Notes under the pieces: model-generated
Told to the model about the DNA's origin: nothing
Seen by the model: the letters and a program-made list of their open reading frames with translations, nothing else
Databases searched by the model: none
Shown here: positions 17,794 to 26,407 of the stretch, one piece after another
Layout: every line of letters begins with the position of its first letter
Numbering within the stretch: the stretch's first letter is position 1
Position numbers and translations under genes: made by a program
Assembly: GCF_041224595.1 (NCBI RefSeq)
Contig: NZ_JBGFGN010000103.1
Location: forward strand, 1 to 64,000
DNA: 64,000 bases
From: Donghicola sp041224595
Lineage (GTDB): Bacteria; Pseudomonadota; Alphaproteobacteria; Rhodobacterales; Rhodobacteraceae
Direction of reading: 5' to 3'

Positions 17794-17822
17794 AAGCTAG
17801 GTATCGCCTCTTTGAGTGTCAA
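17794..17822 (-). promoter_or_regulatory. Promoter of groESL
   Basis: On the minus strand TTGACA (17817-17822) is followed after 17 bp by TAGCTT (17794-17799). The same bases read CTTGAC ... CCTAGCTT, close to the alphaproteobacterial RpoH pattern. The operon may therefore be driven by both sigma factors, with CIRCE adding repression. Confidence 0.75.
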
Positions 17823-17928
17823 GCATTCTGTGTGCAGATTTTTTCGGAAAAATTTCGGCGCGGAAGACGGGACAAATATCCATTATTTTGCCATATGTTA
17901 CGCAGCCGCCATCCGGACCGGAGATCCC

Positions 17929-18924
17929 ATGTTACGCCTGATTGCCTTTGTCTTTCTGAGTCTTCTTCATGCATTTCCGGCACTTGCCGCTTGCGGCGCT
18001 GGCCCCGATCCAGAGCAGTTCCTGACCCCCGCAGAACAGGATGCAATTGCAGCAATCGAGGATGAGACCGCTAACGGTTCCGGCACCCTCTGGCAGGCCA
18101 CACGGGATGGGCGCAGCGTGTATATCGTTGGCACCATGCACCTACCCGATCCTCGTCACGCCAAGACCATGGAGGCCGTGCGCCCGATTCTGCGCGACAT
18201 CAACGCCGTTTACCTGGAAACCGAAGCCAGCGGCGAATCTGAGATGAACAAAGAAATCGCGTCGGACCCCACTCTTATCTTTGCGCCCGACAAACCGACT
18301 CTCCCTGACCTACTGGACGACGCCACATGGGCCCAGCTGCGCGATGCGATGGCCGCGCGCGGCTTCCCTGCCCCGCTGACCGCCAAGATGCGCCCGTGGT
18401 ATGTGTCGATGATGCTGTCGATTCCGCCCTGCGCCATGGACACCATGATCTCTGTCGTCGGCGGTCTGGACAAAATGGTCGAACGCGCGGCGCTCGCCTT
18501 GGACAAACCCGTTCGTAGCCTAGAGGACTGGCAGACCATCTTCTCGACCTTCTCCGAAATCCCCTACCAAGAGCAGGTGGATATCATGGCCCTGTCGATC
18601 ATGCCGGACGAGGTATCAGAGGCCGCCTTTACCGCCACCCTCGACGCCTATTTCGACGAACGCCACGCGCGGTCGTGGGGCCTGTCCGAAGTCCTCAGCC
18701 ACCGCATCCCCGGCCTGACCGCCGAACAGATCGAGGCCGAGTCCGCGCGCATGCAGGATCTGCTGCTCGACCGCCGCAACCAGAACTGGCTGCCGGTGAT
18801 TCTCGACGCTGTTCAGGACGAAGATATCCTTGTGGCCGTGGGGGCCGCACACCTGATCGGGGAAAACGGCCTTGTTGCTTTGCTGGAAAACGCTGGTTTC
18901 GCGCTAACACGCCTGCCCTTGTGA
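17929..18924 (+). CDS. TraB/GumN family protein, exported
   Basis: This 331-aa protein has a signal peptide (MLRLIAFVFLSLLHAFPALA then A-C). It belongs to the TraB/GumN (TIKI-like) superfamily. Two GxxH-type motifs are visible, VGTMHLPDP near residue 67 and VAVGAAHLIGENGLVALL near 300, as in metal-dependent proteases of this clan; no bacterial function is firmly known. A Cys right after the signal region might allow lipidation but the context is not a clear lipobox. The ATG at 17929 has GGAG five bases upstream. It is divergent from groESL. Confidence 0.85.
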   Translation: MLRLIAFVFLSLLHAFPALAACGAGPDPEQFLTPAEQDAIAAIEDETANGSGTLWQATRDGRSVYIVGTMHLPDPRHAKTMEAVRPILRDINAVYLETEASGESEMNKEIASDPTLIFAPDKPTLPDLLDDATWAQLRDAMAARGFPAPLTAKMRPWYVSMMLSIPPCAMDTMISVVGGLDKMVERAALALDKPVRSLEDWQTIFSTFSEIPYQEQVDIMALSIMPDEVSEAAFTATLDAYFDERHARSWGLSEVLSHRIPGLTAEQIEAESARMQDLLLDRRNQNWLPVILDAVQDEDILVAVGAAHLIGENGLVALLENAGFALTRLPL

Positions 18925-18945
18925 CATCCTGTCCTTTCGGCCTGC

Positions 18946-18974
18946 GTGACACGGGGGCAGATGCTTTTTATAAG
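18946..18974 (+). promoter_or_regulatory. Candidate sigma-70 promoter of ppaC
   Basis: GTGACA at 18946-18951 is followed after 17 bp by TATAAG at 18969-18974. The leader would be about 30 nt, ending in CAAGGGACATTTCA before the ATG. Confidence 0.6.
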
Positions 18975-19009
18975 GCCCGCGACAGTTCAATCCGCCAAGG
19001 GACATTTCA

Positions 19010-19930
19010 ATGACCACACTCGTTTTCGGCCACAAGGCACCTGACACCGACTCGACCGGCTCCCCGATCATCTGGTCGTGGTACCTGAACGAAATCAAAG
19101 GTACCCCTGCCAAGCCCGTCCTCCTTGGCGAGCCCAACACCGAAGCGGCATTCGTTCTGGAACGCTGGAGCCTCGAGAAGCCCGAGATCATCTCGGACGT
19201 GGCCGCCGACACCCCTGTTGTGATCGTCGACACCAACAACCCCGCCGAGCTGCCCGCCGACATTAATGCGGCTGACATCCGTGCGATCATCGACCACCAC
19301 AAGCTGGTTGGCGGTCTGGAAACCAAAGGTCCGATCGACATCCGCATCGAGCCCGTCGCCTGCACCGCGACCATCATGTACAAGATGATCGGCGACGATC
19401 TGGCTCAGGCCCCCACCGGCATCAAAGGCGCAATGCTGTCGTGCATCCTGTCCGACACACTGGAATTCCGTTCGCCCACCACCACCCAAGAGGACAAAGC
19501 CATCGCCTATGCGCTGGCCAAAGATCTGGGTGTGGACATCACCGAATACGCGGCGGAAATGTTTGCTGCGAAATCGGATGTCTCGGCCTTCTCCGACGCG
19601 GAACTGATCCGCATGGACTCCAAAGAGTACGAAGTCGAAGGCAAGAAATTCCGCGTCTCGGTTCTGGAAACCACCGCGCCCCAGATCCCGCTGGACCGCA
19701 AGGACAGCCTGATGGAATCCTTCAAGACCGTCGAAGCCGAAGATGGCGTTGATCAGGTTCTGCTGTTCGTTGTCGACATCATCAAAGAAGAGGCCACCCT
19801 GCTGGTCCCCAACGATCTGGTCAAAACCGTCGCCGAGAAAAGCTTTGGCGCGACCGTGGACGGCGACACCGTTGTCCTGCCCGGCGTCATGAGCCGCAAA
19901 AAGCAGATCATCCCGAACCTCAAGGTCTGA
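19010..19930 (+). CDS. ppaC: Manganese-dependent inorganic pyrophosphatase
   Basis: This 306-aa family II pyrophosphatase of the DHH superfamily hydrolyses PPi from biosynthetic reactions. The motifs are FGHKAPDTDS at residues 5-14, VIVDTNNPAELP near 70, the DHH motif IIDHHKLVGG near 93-102, SDTLEFRSPT near 148-157 and the C-terminal SRKKQIIP. No CBS insert is present, so it is the simple form. It is monocistronic, with its own promoter and terminator. Confidence 0.96.
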   Translation: MTTLVFGHKAPDTDSTGSPIIWSWYLNEIKGTPAKPVLLGEPNTEAAFVLERWSLEKPEIISDVAADTPVVIVDTNNPAELPADINAADIRAIIDHHKLVGGLETKGPIDIRIEPVACTATIMYKMIGDDLAQAPTGIKGAMLSCILSDTLEFRSPTTTQEDKAIAYALAKDLGVDITEYAAEMFAAKSDVSAFSDAELIRMDSKEYEVEGKKFRVSVLETTAPQIPLDRKDSLMESFKTVEAEDGVDQVLLFVVDIIKEEATLLVPNDLVKTVAEKSFGATVDGDTVVLPGVMSRKKQIIPNLKV

Positions 19931-19956
19931 GCTACCCCAAAGGCGCATTCAGGAAC

Positions 19957-19985
19957 AGGCCGGGCCCTCGCGTCCGGCCTTTTTC
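19957..19985 (+). terminator. Rho-independent terminator of ppaC
   Basis: AGGCCGG/CCGGCCT forms a 7-bp stem with a 10-nt loop, followed by TTTTTC, 26 bp after the stop. Confidence 0.9.
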
Positions 19986-20065
19986 TTTGGCGCTGCGGCA
20001 ATGACGCGCCTCGCAGTTGCAGTCGCACAGGCTAGAGTGGCCCTATTGAAAAACTGAGGCCCTGC

Positions 20066-20554
20066 ATGCCTGACCTGCCCCCGAATGCCGAACTCCTCGC
20101 CCCACGCGGCCAGCTCAATTACTTCGATGCCCAATCGCGTGCCCTGCCCCAAGACATGACCGCCCTTCAGGCGTGGAACGCCATGATGGAGCGTCCCCTC
20201 CCGCTCATGGGCCTCGCCTTCAAAATCCGCGACAAGATTTCCGGCCTCTTCGGCGTCAAACAGATCGGCGGCTTCTCCGGTCAGCGGGTGGACTCGGTGC
20301 AGACCGGCGATCATCTGGACTTCTTTCTGGTCGAGGACGCCCGCCCCGACCGCCTACTCCTGACCGAGCGCGACCGTCATCTGGACGTCCTGACCTGCGT
20401 GGCCGTCCATGACCGCCGCCTGTGGATCATCAGTTCGGTCGTGACCCACAATCTGTTTGGCCGTGCGTATATGATGCCCGTCGCGGTCGCGCACCGCTTC
20501 ATTGTGCGCGCAATGCTGAACCGCATGCCGCTCGCGGACAAATCTGTCACATAA
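20066..20554 (+). CDS. DUF2867 domain-containing protein
   Basis: This 162-aa protein has the DUF2867 layout: RPLPLMGLAFKIRDKISGLFG near residues 44-64, LDFFLVED, then LTERDRHLDVLTCVAV near 100-115 and VVTHNLFGRAYMMPV near 125-140. The function is unknown; distant relatives belong to the START/SRPBCC-like lipid-binding clan. No signal peptide is seen. It is 98 bp upstream of the HAD hydrolase on the same strand. Confidence 0.82.
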   Translation: MPDLPPNAELLAPRGQLNYFDAQSRALPQDMTALQAWNAMMERPLPLMGLAFKIRDKISGLFGVKQIGGFSGQRVDSVQTGDHLDFFLVEDARPDRLLLTERDRHLDVLTCVAVHDRRLWIISSVVTHNLFGRAYMMPVAVAHRFIVRAMLNRMPLADKSVT

Positions 20555-20652
20555 AGAAAGCACTTTGACCTTAGTTGGGAACGGATTACCCACGTCATGA
20601 CGTTTGCCATACGCAAACCAGACGTAAACCAGACCCTGAATAAGGTGCCCCA

Positions 20653-21528
20653 ATGACCCGCATCATCGAGTCCCTCGCCGAGATCTCAAACAACTACGAC
20701 GCCCTGTTCTGCGACCTGTGGGGCTGCGTCCATGACGGGGTCAAAGGCCTGCCAGACGCGATCGAAGCCCTGCGTGCCTTCCGCGCCAATGGCGGCAAGG
20801 TCGTCCTGCTGACCAACAGCCCCCGCCCCCGAAAAGGCGTTGAAAAACAGCTGCTTGAGCAGTTCGACGTGCCCGCTGATTGTTGGGACACCATCGCCAC
20901 CAGCGGCGACAGCGCCCGTGCCGCCATGCTGACCGGCGCCGTCGGGGAAAAGGTCTACCATATCGGCACCCCCGCCGATGAACCCTTCTTCGAGCCCCTG
21001 CACCTGATCAAAGATCCCGTTGATATTCAAAGGGTTGAGCTGGACGAGGCCGAGGGCATCATCTGCACCGGCCCCTTTGATGCCAAGGCCGACCCCGACA
21101 CGTTGCGCCCCCAACTGCTGCTGGCCAAGCAAAAGGGCCTGAAGCTGCTCTGCGCGAACCCCGACATCGTTGTGGACCGCGGCGAGGTCCGCGAATGGTG
21201 CGCGGGCGCAGTGGCAAAGCTTTATACAGAAATGGGTGGTGAAAGTCTGTACTTCGGCAAACCCCATCCGCCGATCTACGATCTGGCCCGCCGCCGTCTG
21301 TCCGAAGTCGACGCCAGCATCAATGACAACGCGATTCTGGCCGTGGGTGATGGCATCCACACCGACATCCAGGGCGCCATCGGCGAAGGCATCGATTCGC
21401 TGTTCATCACAGGCGGTTTGGCCCGCGATATTACCAAAACGTCGCATCAGCCCGACGAAGAAGCCCTAACCTCTTATCTTAACGAGGAAAAATCAAACCC
21501 AACCTACGCAATCGGGTTCTTACGCTAA
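20653..21528 (+). CDS. TIGR01459 family HAD-type hydrolase
   Basis: This 291-aa protein is of the class IIA haloacid dehalogenase superfamily (NagD-like), in the TIGR01459 subgroup typical of alphaproteobacteria. The nucleophile motif is ALFCDLWGCVHDG at residues 17-29, with Trp where classic HADs have the second Asp. LLTNSPRPRKGVE near 53-65 and KPHPPIYDLA near 205 (the Lys motif) and VGDGIHTDIQGA near 232-243 (the metal motif) follow. It is probably a phosphatase of unknown substrate. AAGGTG precedes the ATG. Confidence 0.9.
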   Translation: MTRIIESLAEISNNYDALFCDLWGCVHDGVKGLPDAIEALRAFRANGGKVVLLTNSPRPRKGVEKQLLEQFDVPADCWDTIATSGDSARAAMLTGAVGEKVYHIGTPADEPFFEPLHLIKDPVDIQRVELDEAEGIICTGPFDAKADPDTLRPQLLLAKQKGLKLLCANPDIVVDRGEVREWCAGAVAKLYTEMGGESLYFGKPHPPIYDLARRRLSEVDASINDNAILAVGDGIHTDIQGAIGEGIDSLFITGGLARDITKTSHQPDEEALTSYLNEEKSNPTYAIGFLR

Positions 21529-21549
21529 GGCAAACAGGTGTCACGGGGC

Positions 21550-21578
21550 TTGATTTTCTGCGCACGCAAAGTAATAAA
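21550..21578 (+). promoter_or_regulatory. Candidate promoter of the MaoC-type gene
   Basis: TTGATT at 21550-21555 is followed after 17 bp by AATAAA at 21573-21578. It is a moderate match only. Confidence 0.35.
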
Positions 21579-21650
21579 GTTGCCAAGTCGTAGCTTACTG
21601 GTGCCAGAAAATTACCCCTTCAACCTTGGCATCCAGATCGGAGGACCCGA

Positions 21651-22094
21651 ATGTTGGATAACCTGCCCCGTGGAACCATCTGCATCGAAGACATCGAGAT
21701 GGGCATGTCCCGTCACCTGCACAAAGTGGTGACGGACCGTGACATCGAACTTTTTGCAGAGGTTTCTACCGACCGGAACCCCGTGCACCTGGACGACGAA
21801 TACGCGAACGACACCATCTTCGAAGGGCGCATCGCCCACGGCATGCTGACCGCCGGTCTGATCTCTGCGGTCATTGGTGAACAGCTGCCCGGTCACGGCA
21901 CTGTCTATCTGGGCCAGACCCTTAAATTCTTGGCTCCTGTCCGCCCCGGCGACATGGTCAAAGCGCAGGTCACTGTCACAGACATCGACCACGCCAAGCG
22001 CCGCGTGACCTTGGATTGTGTGTGCGAAATCGACGGCAAGCCTGTGCTCAAGGGCGAGGCAAAAGTGCTCGCACCCAGCCGCAAGTTCGACTGA
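21651..22094 (+). CDS. MaoC family (R)-specific enoyl-CoA hydratase
   Basis: This 147-aa single hot-dog protein resembles PhaJ. The hydratase 2 motif is complete: DRNPVHLDDEYANDTIFEG near residues 42-60, with the catalytic Asp and His in the first part, then RIAHGMLTAGLISAVIGEQLPG. Such enzymes hydrate trans-2-enoyl-CoA to (R)-3-hydroxyacyl-CoA and can feed polyhydroxyalkanoate synthesis or link fatty-acid oxidation to other routes. GGAGG precedes the ATG. It lies between the HAD hydrolase and ribF. Confidence 0.92.
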   Translation: MLDNLPRGTICIEDIEMGMSRHLHKVVTDRDIELFAEVSTDRNPVHLDDEYANDTIFEGRIAHGMLTAGLISAVIGEQLPGHGTVYLGQTLKFLAPVRPGDMVKAQVTVTDIDHAKRRVTLDCVCEIDGKPVLKGEAKVLAPSRKFD

Positions 22095-22132
22095 GCCTTG
22101 CGTCCCCGCATAAGGGGCGCTAACTGCCCTTT

Positions 22133-23068
22133 ATGCGCATCATTCGCGATCATCAGTACATCGCACCGGAAAACAAAGGTGCCAGCGTCGCCATCGGAAA
22201 TTTCGATGGCGTTCATTTGGGGCATCAAGCGGTTATCGACTTGGCCCGCGCCGGTGCACAGCGTCTGAACGCCCCCTTGGGCGTCATGACCTTTGAACCC
22301 CACCCCCGACAGTTCTTTGCGCCCGACCGCGCCCCGTTCCGCCTAATGAGCGCCGAGGCCCGTGCCGCGCGGCTGGAAAAACTAGGTGTCGAGGTCCTGT
22401 ATGAATTGCCCTTCAACGGCCCACTCGCCGGCCTGACCGCCGAGGCCTTTGCCCGTGACGTGATCAAAGGGCTTGGCCTCTGCCACGTGGTGGTGGGCAA
22501 CGATTTCCAATTCGGCAAGGGCCGCAGTGGCACCGCCGCAGACTTGGCCCGCATGGGCGCTGAAATGGGGTTCGACGTGACAATCGCCGATATGATCCAA
22601 GGCTCTCAGGGCCGTGTGTCCTCGACCGCAATCCGTCAGGCTCTGGCCGACGGTGATCCCCGCCACGCCGCTGAAATGCTGGGGCACTGGCACCGCATCG
22701 ACGGCCCTGTGATCAGCGGCGAACAGCGCGGCCGCGATCTGGGCTATCCCACCGCGAACATGTCCGTGGATGGCCTGCACCTGCCCAAACTCGGCGTCTA
22801 TGCCGTGCTGGTCGAGGTCAAAGAAGGCCCCCACAAGGGCAACTACCATGGGGTTGCGTCCCTTGGCGTGCGTCCGATGTTCGGGGAAAACACCCCCAAC
22901 CTCGAGACCTTTATCTTTGATTTCCAAGGGGATCTCTACGGCACGCACCTGTCGGTCGGGCTCGTGGACTACCTGCGCCCAGAATTGAAATTCGACGGGC
23001 TCGAAACGCTGATCACCCAGATGGATGCGGACAGCGCCAAGGCGCGCGAAATCCTGGCCGCCCTATGA
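22133..23068 (+). CDS. ribF: Bifunctional riboflavin kinase/FAD synthetase
   Basis: This 311-aa enzyme makes FMN and FAD from riboflavin. The N-terminal FAD synthetase domain has GNFDGVHLGHQAVI near residues 22-35 and VSSTAIRQAL near 161-170. The C-terminal kinase domain has GRDLGYPTANM near 202-212 and FIFDFQGDLYG near 260. Both domains look complete. It overlaps ycgN by 4 bp and heads the set ribF-ycgN-aldolase. Confidence 0.96.
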   Translation: MRIIRDHQYIAPENKGASVAIGNFDGVHLGHQAVIDLARAGAQRLNAPLGVMTFEPHPRQFFAPDRAPFRLMSAEARAARLEKLGVEVLYELPFNGPLAGLTAEAFARDVIKGLGLCHVVVGNDFQFGKGRSGTAADLARMGAEMGFDVTIADMIQGSQGRVSSTAIRQALADGDPRHAAEMLGHWHRIDGPVISGEQRGRDLGYPTANMSVDGLHLPKLGVYAVLVEVKEGPHKGNYHGVASLGVRPMFGENTPNLETFIFDFQGDLYGTHLSVGLVDYLRPELKFDGLETLITQMDADSAKAREILAAL

Positions 23069-23535
23069 AAGACCCGATCGACCGCAAGAAAATCCGCTCC
23101 CGCTTCTGGGAACGCTTTGCACTGGACAAGCTGACCGACACCGAATGGGAAGCCCTGTGCGACGGCTGCGGCAAGTGCTGCCTGAACAAGCTCGAAGATC
23201 CGGACACAGGTGAAGTGGCCCTGACCAAAGTGGCCTGCCGCCTTCTGGACGATCAGACCTGCCGTTGTAGCCAGTACCCGATCCGCCACCAATTCGTGCC
23301 CGAGTGCATCGTGCTGAAACCTGACACACTGGACCAGCACGCCTACTGGATGCCCGAGACCTGCGCATACCGCCTGCTCTGGCAAAAGAAACCCCTGCCC
23401 GAATGGCACCCTCTGCTGACCGGAACGCCGCAATCGGTTCACGACGCAGGTGTGTCGGTACAGGGCTGGACAGTCCCCGAATTCGAGATCGATGAAGAGG
23501 ACTGGGAAGACTATATTATCGAGGAGCCCACCTGA
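23065..23535 (+). CDS. YcgN family cysteine-cluster protein (UPF0260)
   Basis: This 156-aa protein has the zinc/iron-chelating cysteine cluster seen in UPF0260: CDGCGKCCLNKLED near residues 32-45, then CRLLDDQTCRCSQYPIRHQF and a late Cys at about 110. The family resembles CxxCxxCC metal-binding proteins of unclear function. It overlaps ribF by 4 bp and the aldolase gene by 1 bp (TGATG), so translation is probably coupled. Confidence 0.92.
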   Translation: MKDPIDRKKIRSRFWERFALDKLTDTEWEALCDGCGKCCLNKLEDPDTGEVALTKVACRLLDDQTCRCSQYPIRHQFVPECIVLKPDTLDQHAYWMPETCAYRLLWQKKPLPEWHPLLTGTPQSVHDAGVSVQGWTVPEFEIDEEDWEDYIIEEPT

Positions 23536-24578
23536 TGTACCTAGCCTCTGACAACACCGGCCCCATCCATCCCCAAATCATGGAGGCGCTGACAGAGGCC
23601 AATCAGGGCTACGCGCTTCCCTACGGCAACGACCCCTACACCGCCCGCGCGATCACCGCGATCCGAGAGCTGTTCGAAGCCCCGCAGGCCGAGGTTTTCT
23701 TTGTGCCCACCGGCACCTCTGGCAACGCGCTGGCCCTGTCGACCCTGTGCCAACCCTACGAGTCTGTGCTCTGTACCGCCGCCGCCCATATCCACGAGGA
23801 TGAATGCGGCGCGCCAGAGTTCTACGGCGTGGGCAAGACCTATCTGGTCGGCGAAGGCGATCTGATGGACCCTGACGCCCTTGGCGCCTTGATCACCGAC
23901 CTGAACGAAGGCGGCGTCCACTCGGCCCAACCCGGCGCAGTCAGCATCACCTCTGTCACCGAGCGCGGGCAGCTCTATGAATTGGACCGGATCGAGTCGC
24001 TTGCCACCATCGCACATGCAGCTGGCCTGCCCGTGCATCTAGACGGCGCCCGCTTCGCCAACGCCTGCGCGGCGCTGGAGGTGTCTGCAGCGGAAATGAC
24101 GTGGCAGTCGGGCGTGGACGTCGTGACCTTTGGCGGGACCAAAGCGGGCTGCATGGGCGTCGAGGCTGTCATCTTCTTTAACCCCGATCGCGCCCGAGGC
24201 TTTGCCGCACGGCGCAAGCGCGCGGGACATCTGTTCTCGAAGAACCGCTTTTTGGCAGCGCAAATGCTGGGTTTCGTGCGCAACGACTTGTGGCTGCAGC
24301 TGGGGGCCGCCGCGAACGCACGCGGTCAATATCTGGCCGAAGCGCTCTGCATGGATGCCCGTATCCAATGGCCCTACGCCCCCCGCGCCAACATGCTTTT
24401 CCCCAAACTGCCGCGCAGCGTGTTGCAGGGGCTTGGCGCGGCGGGTGTCGCCTTTAACCACTGGGGCAACCGCGATCACGGGGCTCCGGACGAGATGCTG
24501 CTAACCCGCTTTGTCTGCGACTGGTCAGTGCCCTATGACGAGCTGGACAAGTTTCTGGCTGTGCTGAAAGCCAGCTAA
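23535..24578 (+). CDS. Threonine aldolase family PLP enzyme
   Basis: This 347-aa fold-type I PLP enzyme is of the low-specificity L-threonine aldolase type, which splits threonine to glycine and acetaldehyde. The PLP lysine lies in VVTFGGTKAGCMG near residue 199. The cofactor-contact motif PVHLDGARFANACAAL is near 166-181 and the N-terminal DNTGPIHP is conserved. The length is typical. Some relatives act on beta-hydroxyaspartate or phenylserine, so the exact substrate is uncertain. Confidence 0.9.
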   Translation: MYLASDNTGPIHPQIMEALTEANQGYALPYGNDPYTARAITAIRELFEAPQAEVFFVPTGTSGNALALSTLCQPYESVLCTAAAHIHEDECGAPEFYGVGKTYLVGEGDLMDPDALGALITDLNEGGVHSAQPGAVSITSVTERGQLYELDRIESLATIAHAAGLPVHLDGARFANACAALEVSAAEMTWQSGVDVVTFGGTKAGCMGVEAVIFFNPDRARGFAARRKRAGHLFSKNRFLAAQMLGFVRNDLWLQLGAAANARGQYLAEALCMDARIQWPYAPRANMLFPKLPRSVLQGLGAAGVAFNHWGNRDHGAPDEMLLTRFVCDWSVPYDELDKFLAVLKAS

Positions 24579-24587
24579 AACGCGTTT

Positions 24588-24632
24588 CCCCGCCGGTGGT
24601 TTGGCGTCGATGTGCCAAAGCCTCCGGCGGGG
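24588..24632 (+). terminator. Long bidirectional hairpin between convergent genes
   Basis: CCCCGCCGG (24588-24596) pairs with CCGGCGGGG (24624-24632). An inner TTTGGC/GCCAAA stem closes an 8-nt loop. It lies between the aldolase and kinase genes, so it can end both transcripts, although only short T-runs flank it. The motif copy B follows directly. Confidence 0.65.
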
Positions 24633-24653
24633 GGTATTTATCCCAAGAAAGAG
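24632..24653 (+). repeat. Copy B of the dispersed GTATTT...AAGAAAGAG motif
   Basis: GGGTATTTATCCCAAGAAAGAG, read on the plus strand, is nearly identical to copy A at 1248-1270. It lies between the long hairpin and the kinase stop. Confidence 0.5.
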
Positions 24654-24655
24654 CG

Positions 24656-25645
24656 TTAGCTCAGGACACCTTCGCGGCGGAACAGAGCGCGGAGGTCGGC
24701 TTTGGGGCGTGGGCCCATGTGGCCAATGACTTCGCGGGCGGCGATGCAGCCCATACGACCAGAGGTGGCGAGCGTTGCCCCTGTGGCAAGGCCGAACAGG
24801 AAGCCAGCTGCGAACTGATCTCCTGCGCCGGTTGCATCGACGGGGGTGACCTTTTCCACGGGGACGTCCACGCGGGTGTCGCCTTGCAGGATGCTGACGC
24901 CATCGCCAGAGCGGGTGCAGACCACCAGCGGATTCTTGGCCGCGACGCGGGCCAGAGCGGTGTCCAGATCCTCGTCTTCGTACAGGGCTTTGATCTCGGC
25001 TTCGTTGCCGATCACGAAGTCGAGCTCGCCGATCAGGCGCTGGAAATCCTCGCGGTGGCGGTTCACGCAGAAGGGGTCAGAGATCGCGATGCCCGCTTTG
25101 CCGCCCGCCGCCTGACAGAGTTTGGCCGCGCGCTGGAACGCTTCTTTGCCCTTGGGCTTGTCGAACAGGTAGCCTTCGAGGAACAGATATTCAGTGTCCG
25201 AGACGATGGCTTCGTCCACGTCCTCTGGGCCGACTTCGGCAGAGATGCCGAGATAGGTGTTCATCGACCGCTCACCATCGGGCGAGACAAAGATCATGCT
25301 GCGCGAGGTGGGCAGCTCGCCCCCTTCGACCGGCGCATTGACGAAATCAGTACCGCCGACGTCCATCTCTTGGGCGTAGAACCGGCCCAGAGCGTCATCG
25401 CGCACACGGCCGATAAAGGCCGCCCGCAGACCCAGTTTACCCGCCCCTGCGATGGTATTTGCGACCGAGCCCCCGGGGGCCTGAGTGCGCTCTTTCATGG
25501 AGGCGTACAGCAGTTCGGCGCGCTCGCGCTCGACTAGGGTCATGATGCCCTTTTCGATGTCCATCATCTCGAGGAAGGTGTCGTCGGACTGGGTCAGCAC
25601 ATCGACGATCGCGTTGCCGATGCCGACAATCTGGTATTTTTTCAC
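24656..25645 (-). CDS. PfkB family carbohydrate kinase, adenosine kinase-like
   Basis: This 329-aa ribokinase-superfamily enzyme resembles alphaproteobacterial adenosine kinases. The first signature GGSVANTIAGAGKLG is near residues 58-72, and the anion-hole and catalytic motif VDATGAGDQFAAGFLFG is near 289-305. Length and layout are complete. Adenosine phosphorylation is the likely activity, but ribokinase or another sugar kinase cannot be excluded. It lies 17 bp after nth on the same strand. Confidence 0.88.
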   Translation of the reverse strand: MKKYQIVGIGNAIVDVLTQSDDTFLEMMDIEKGIMTLVERERAELLYASMKERTQAPGGSVANTIAGAGKLGLRAAFIGRVRDDALGRFYAQEMDVGGTDFVNAPVEGGELPTSRSMIFVSPDGERSMNTYLGISAEVGPEDVDEAIVSDTEYLFLEGYLFDKPKGKEAFQRAAKLCQAAGGKAGIAISDPFCVNRHREDFQRLIGELDFVIGNEAEIKALYEDEDLDTALARVAAKNPLVVCTRSGDGVSILQGDTRVDVPVEKVTPVDATGAGDQFAAGFLFGLATGATLATSGRMGCIAAREVIGHMGPRPKADLRALFRREGVLS

Positions 25646-25662
25646 GGGTCAGTTCCTTTGGG

Positions 25663-26307
25663 TCAGAGGACCTTGTCCTCGAATTGGCAGAGGTCTCGGA
25701 TGATGCAATTGCCGCATTTGGGCTTGCGCGCCACGCAGACGTAGCGGCCATGCAGGATCATCCAGTGATGGGCGTGCTGCTGGAAATCGACGGGCACGTT
25801 ATCCTCGATCGCGCGCTCTACGGCGACCACGTCCTTGCCCGGGGCGATGCCGCTACGGTTGCCCAAACGGTAGATGTGCGTGTCCACCGCCTGAGCCGGA
25901 TAATGCCACCACATATTCAGCACCACGTTTGCAGTCTTGCGCCCCACGCCCGGCAGGCTCTCCAGCGCGGCGCGGGAATTGGGAACCTCGCCGCCGTACT
26001 GGTCCACCAGAATGCGGCTGAGCTTGATGACATTCTTGGCTTTGTTCCGATACAGACCGATGGTCTTGATATGCTCGATCACCGCCTCTTCGCCCAAATC
26101 CAGCATCTTTTGCGGGGTGTCGGCGATTTCGAACAGCTTGGCCGTCGCCTTGTTCACGCCAGCGTCCGTGGCCTGAGCCGACAGCGCAACGGCCACGACC
26201 AACGTGTAAGCGTTGACGTGGTTCAGCTCGCCCCTGGGCTCGGCTTCGGCTGCCTGAAAGCGCGAGAAGATCTCGCGCATTGTCATGTAATCGAGTTGTT
26301 TGGCCAT
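25663..26307 (-). CDS. nth: Endonuclease III
   Basis: This 214-aa DNA glycosylase/AP lyase removes oxidised pyrimidines in base excision repair. The helix-hairpin-helix SLPGVGRKTANVVLN near residues 115-129 carries the catalytic Lys, and VDTHIYRLGNR near 140-150 the catalytic Asp. The [4Fe-4S] cluster ligands are C-x6-C-x2-C-x5-C at about 190-206. It is divergent from the Ada-like gene, another DNA repair function. Confidence 0.97.
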   Translation of the reverse strand: MAKQLDYMTMREIFSRFQAAEAEPRGELNHVNAYTLVVAVALSAQATDAGVNKATAKLFEIADTPQKMLDLGEEAVIEHIKTIGLYRNKAKNVIKLSRILVDQYGGEVPNSRAALESLPGVGRKTANVVLNMWWHYPAQAVDTHIYRLGNRSGIAPGKDVVAVERAIEDNVPVDFQQHAHHWMILHGRYVCVARKPKCGNCIIRDLCQFEDKVL

Positions 26308-26407
26308 GCTTCCTCATGCCCCGAGAATTTCATTTGCGCAACATTCGGGTCGCCCGCTGATGCACATTCATGGCACAGATGGCCCAAGATCGACAGGAGG
26401 CAACTTG

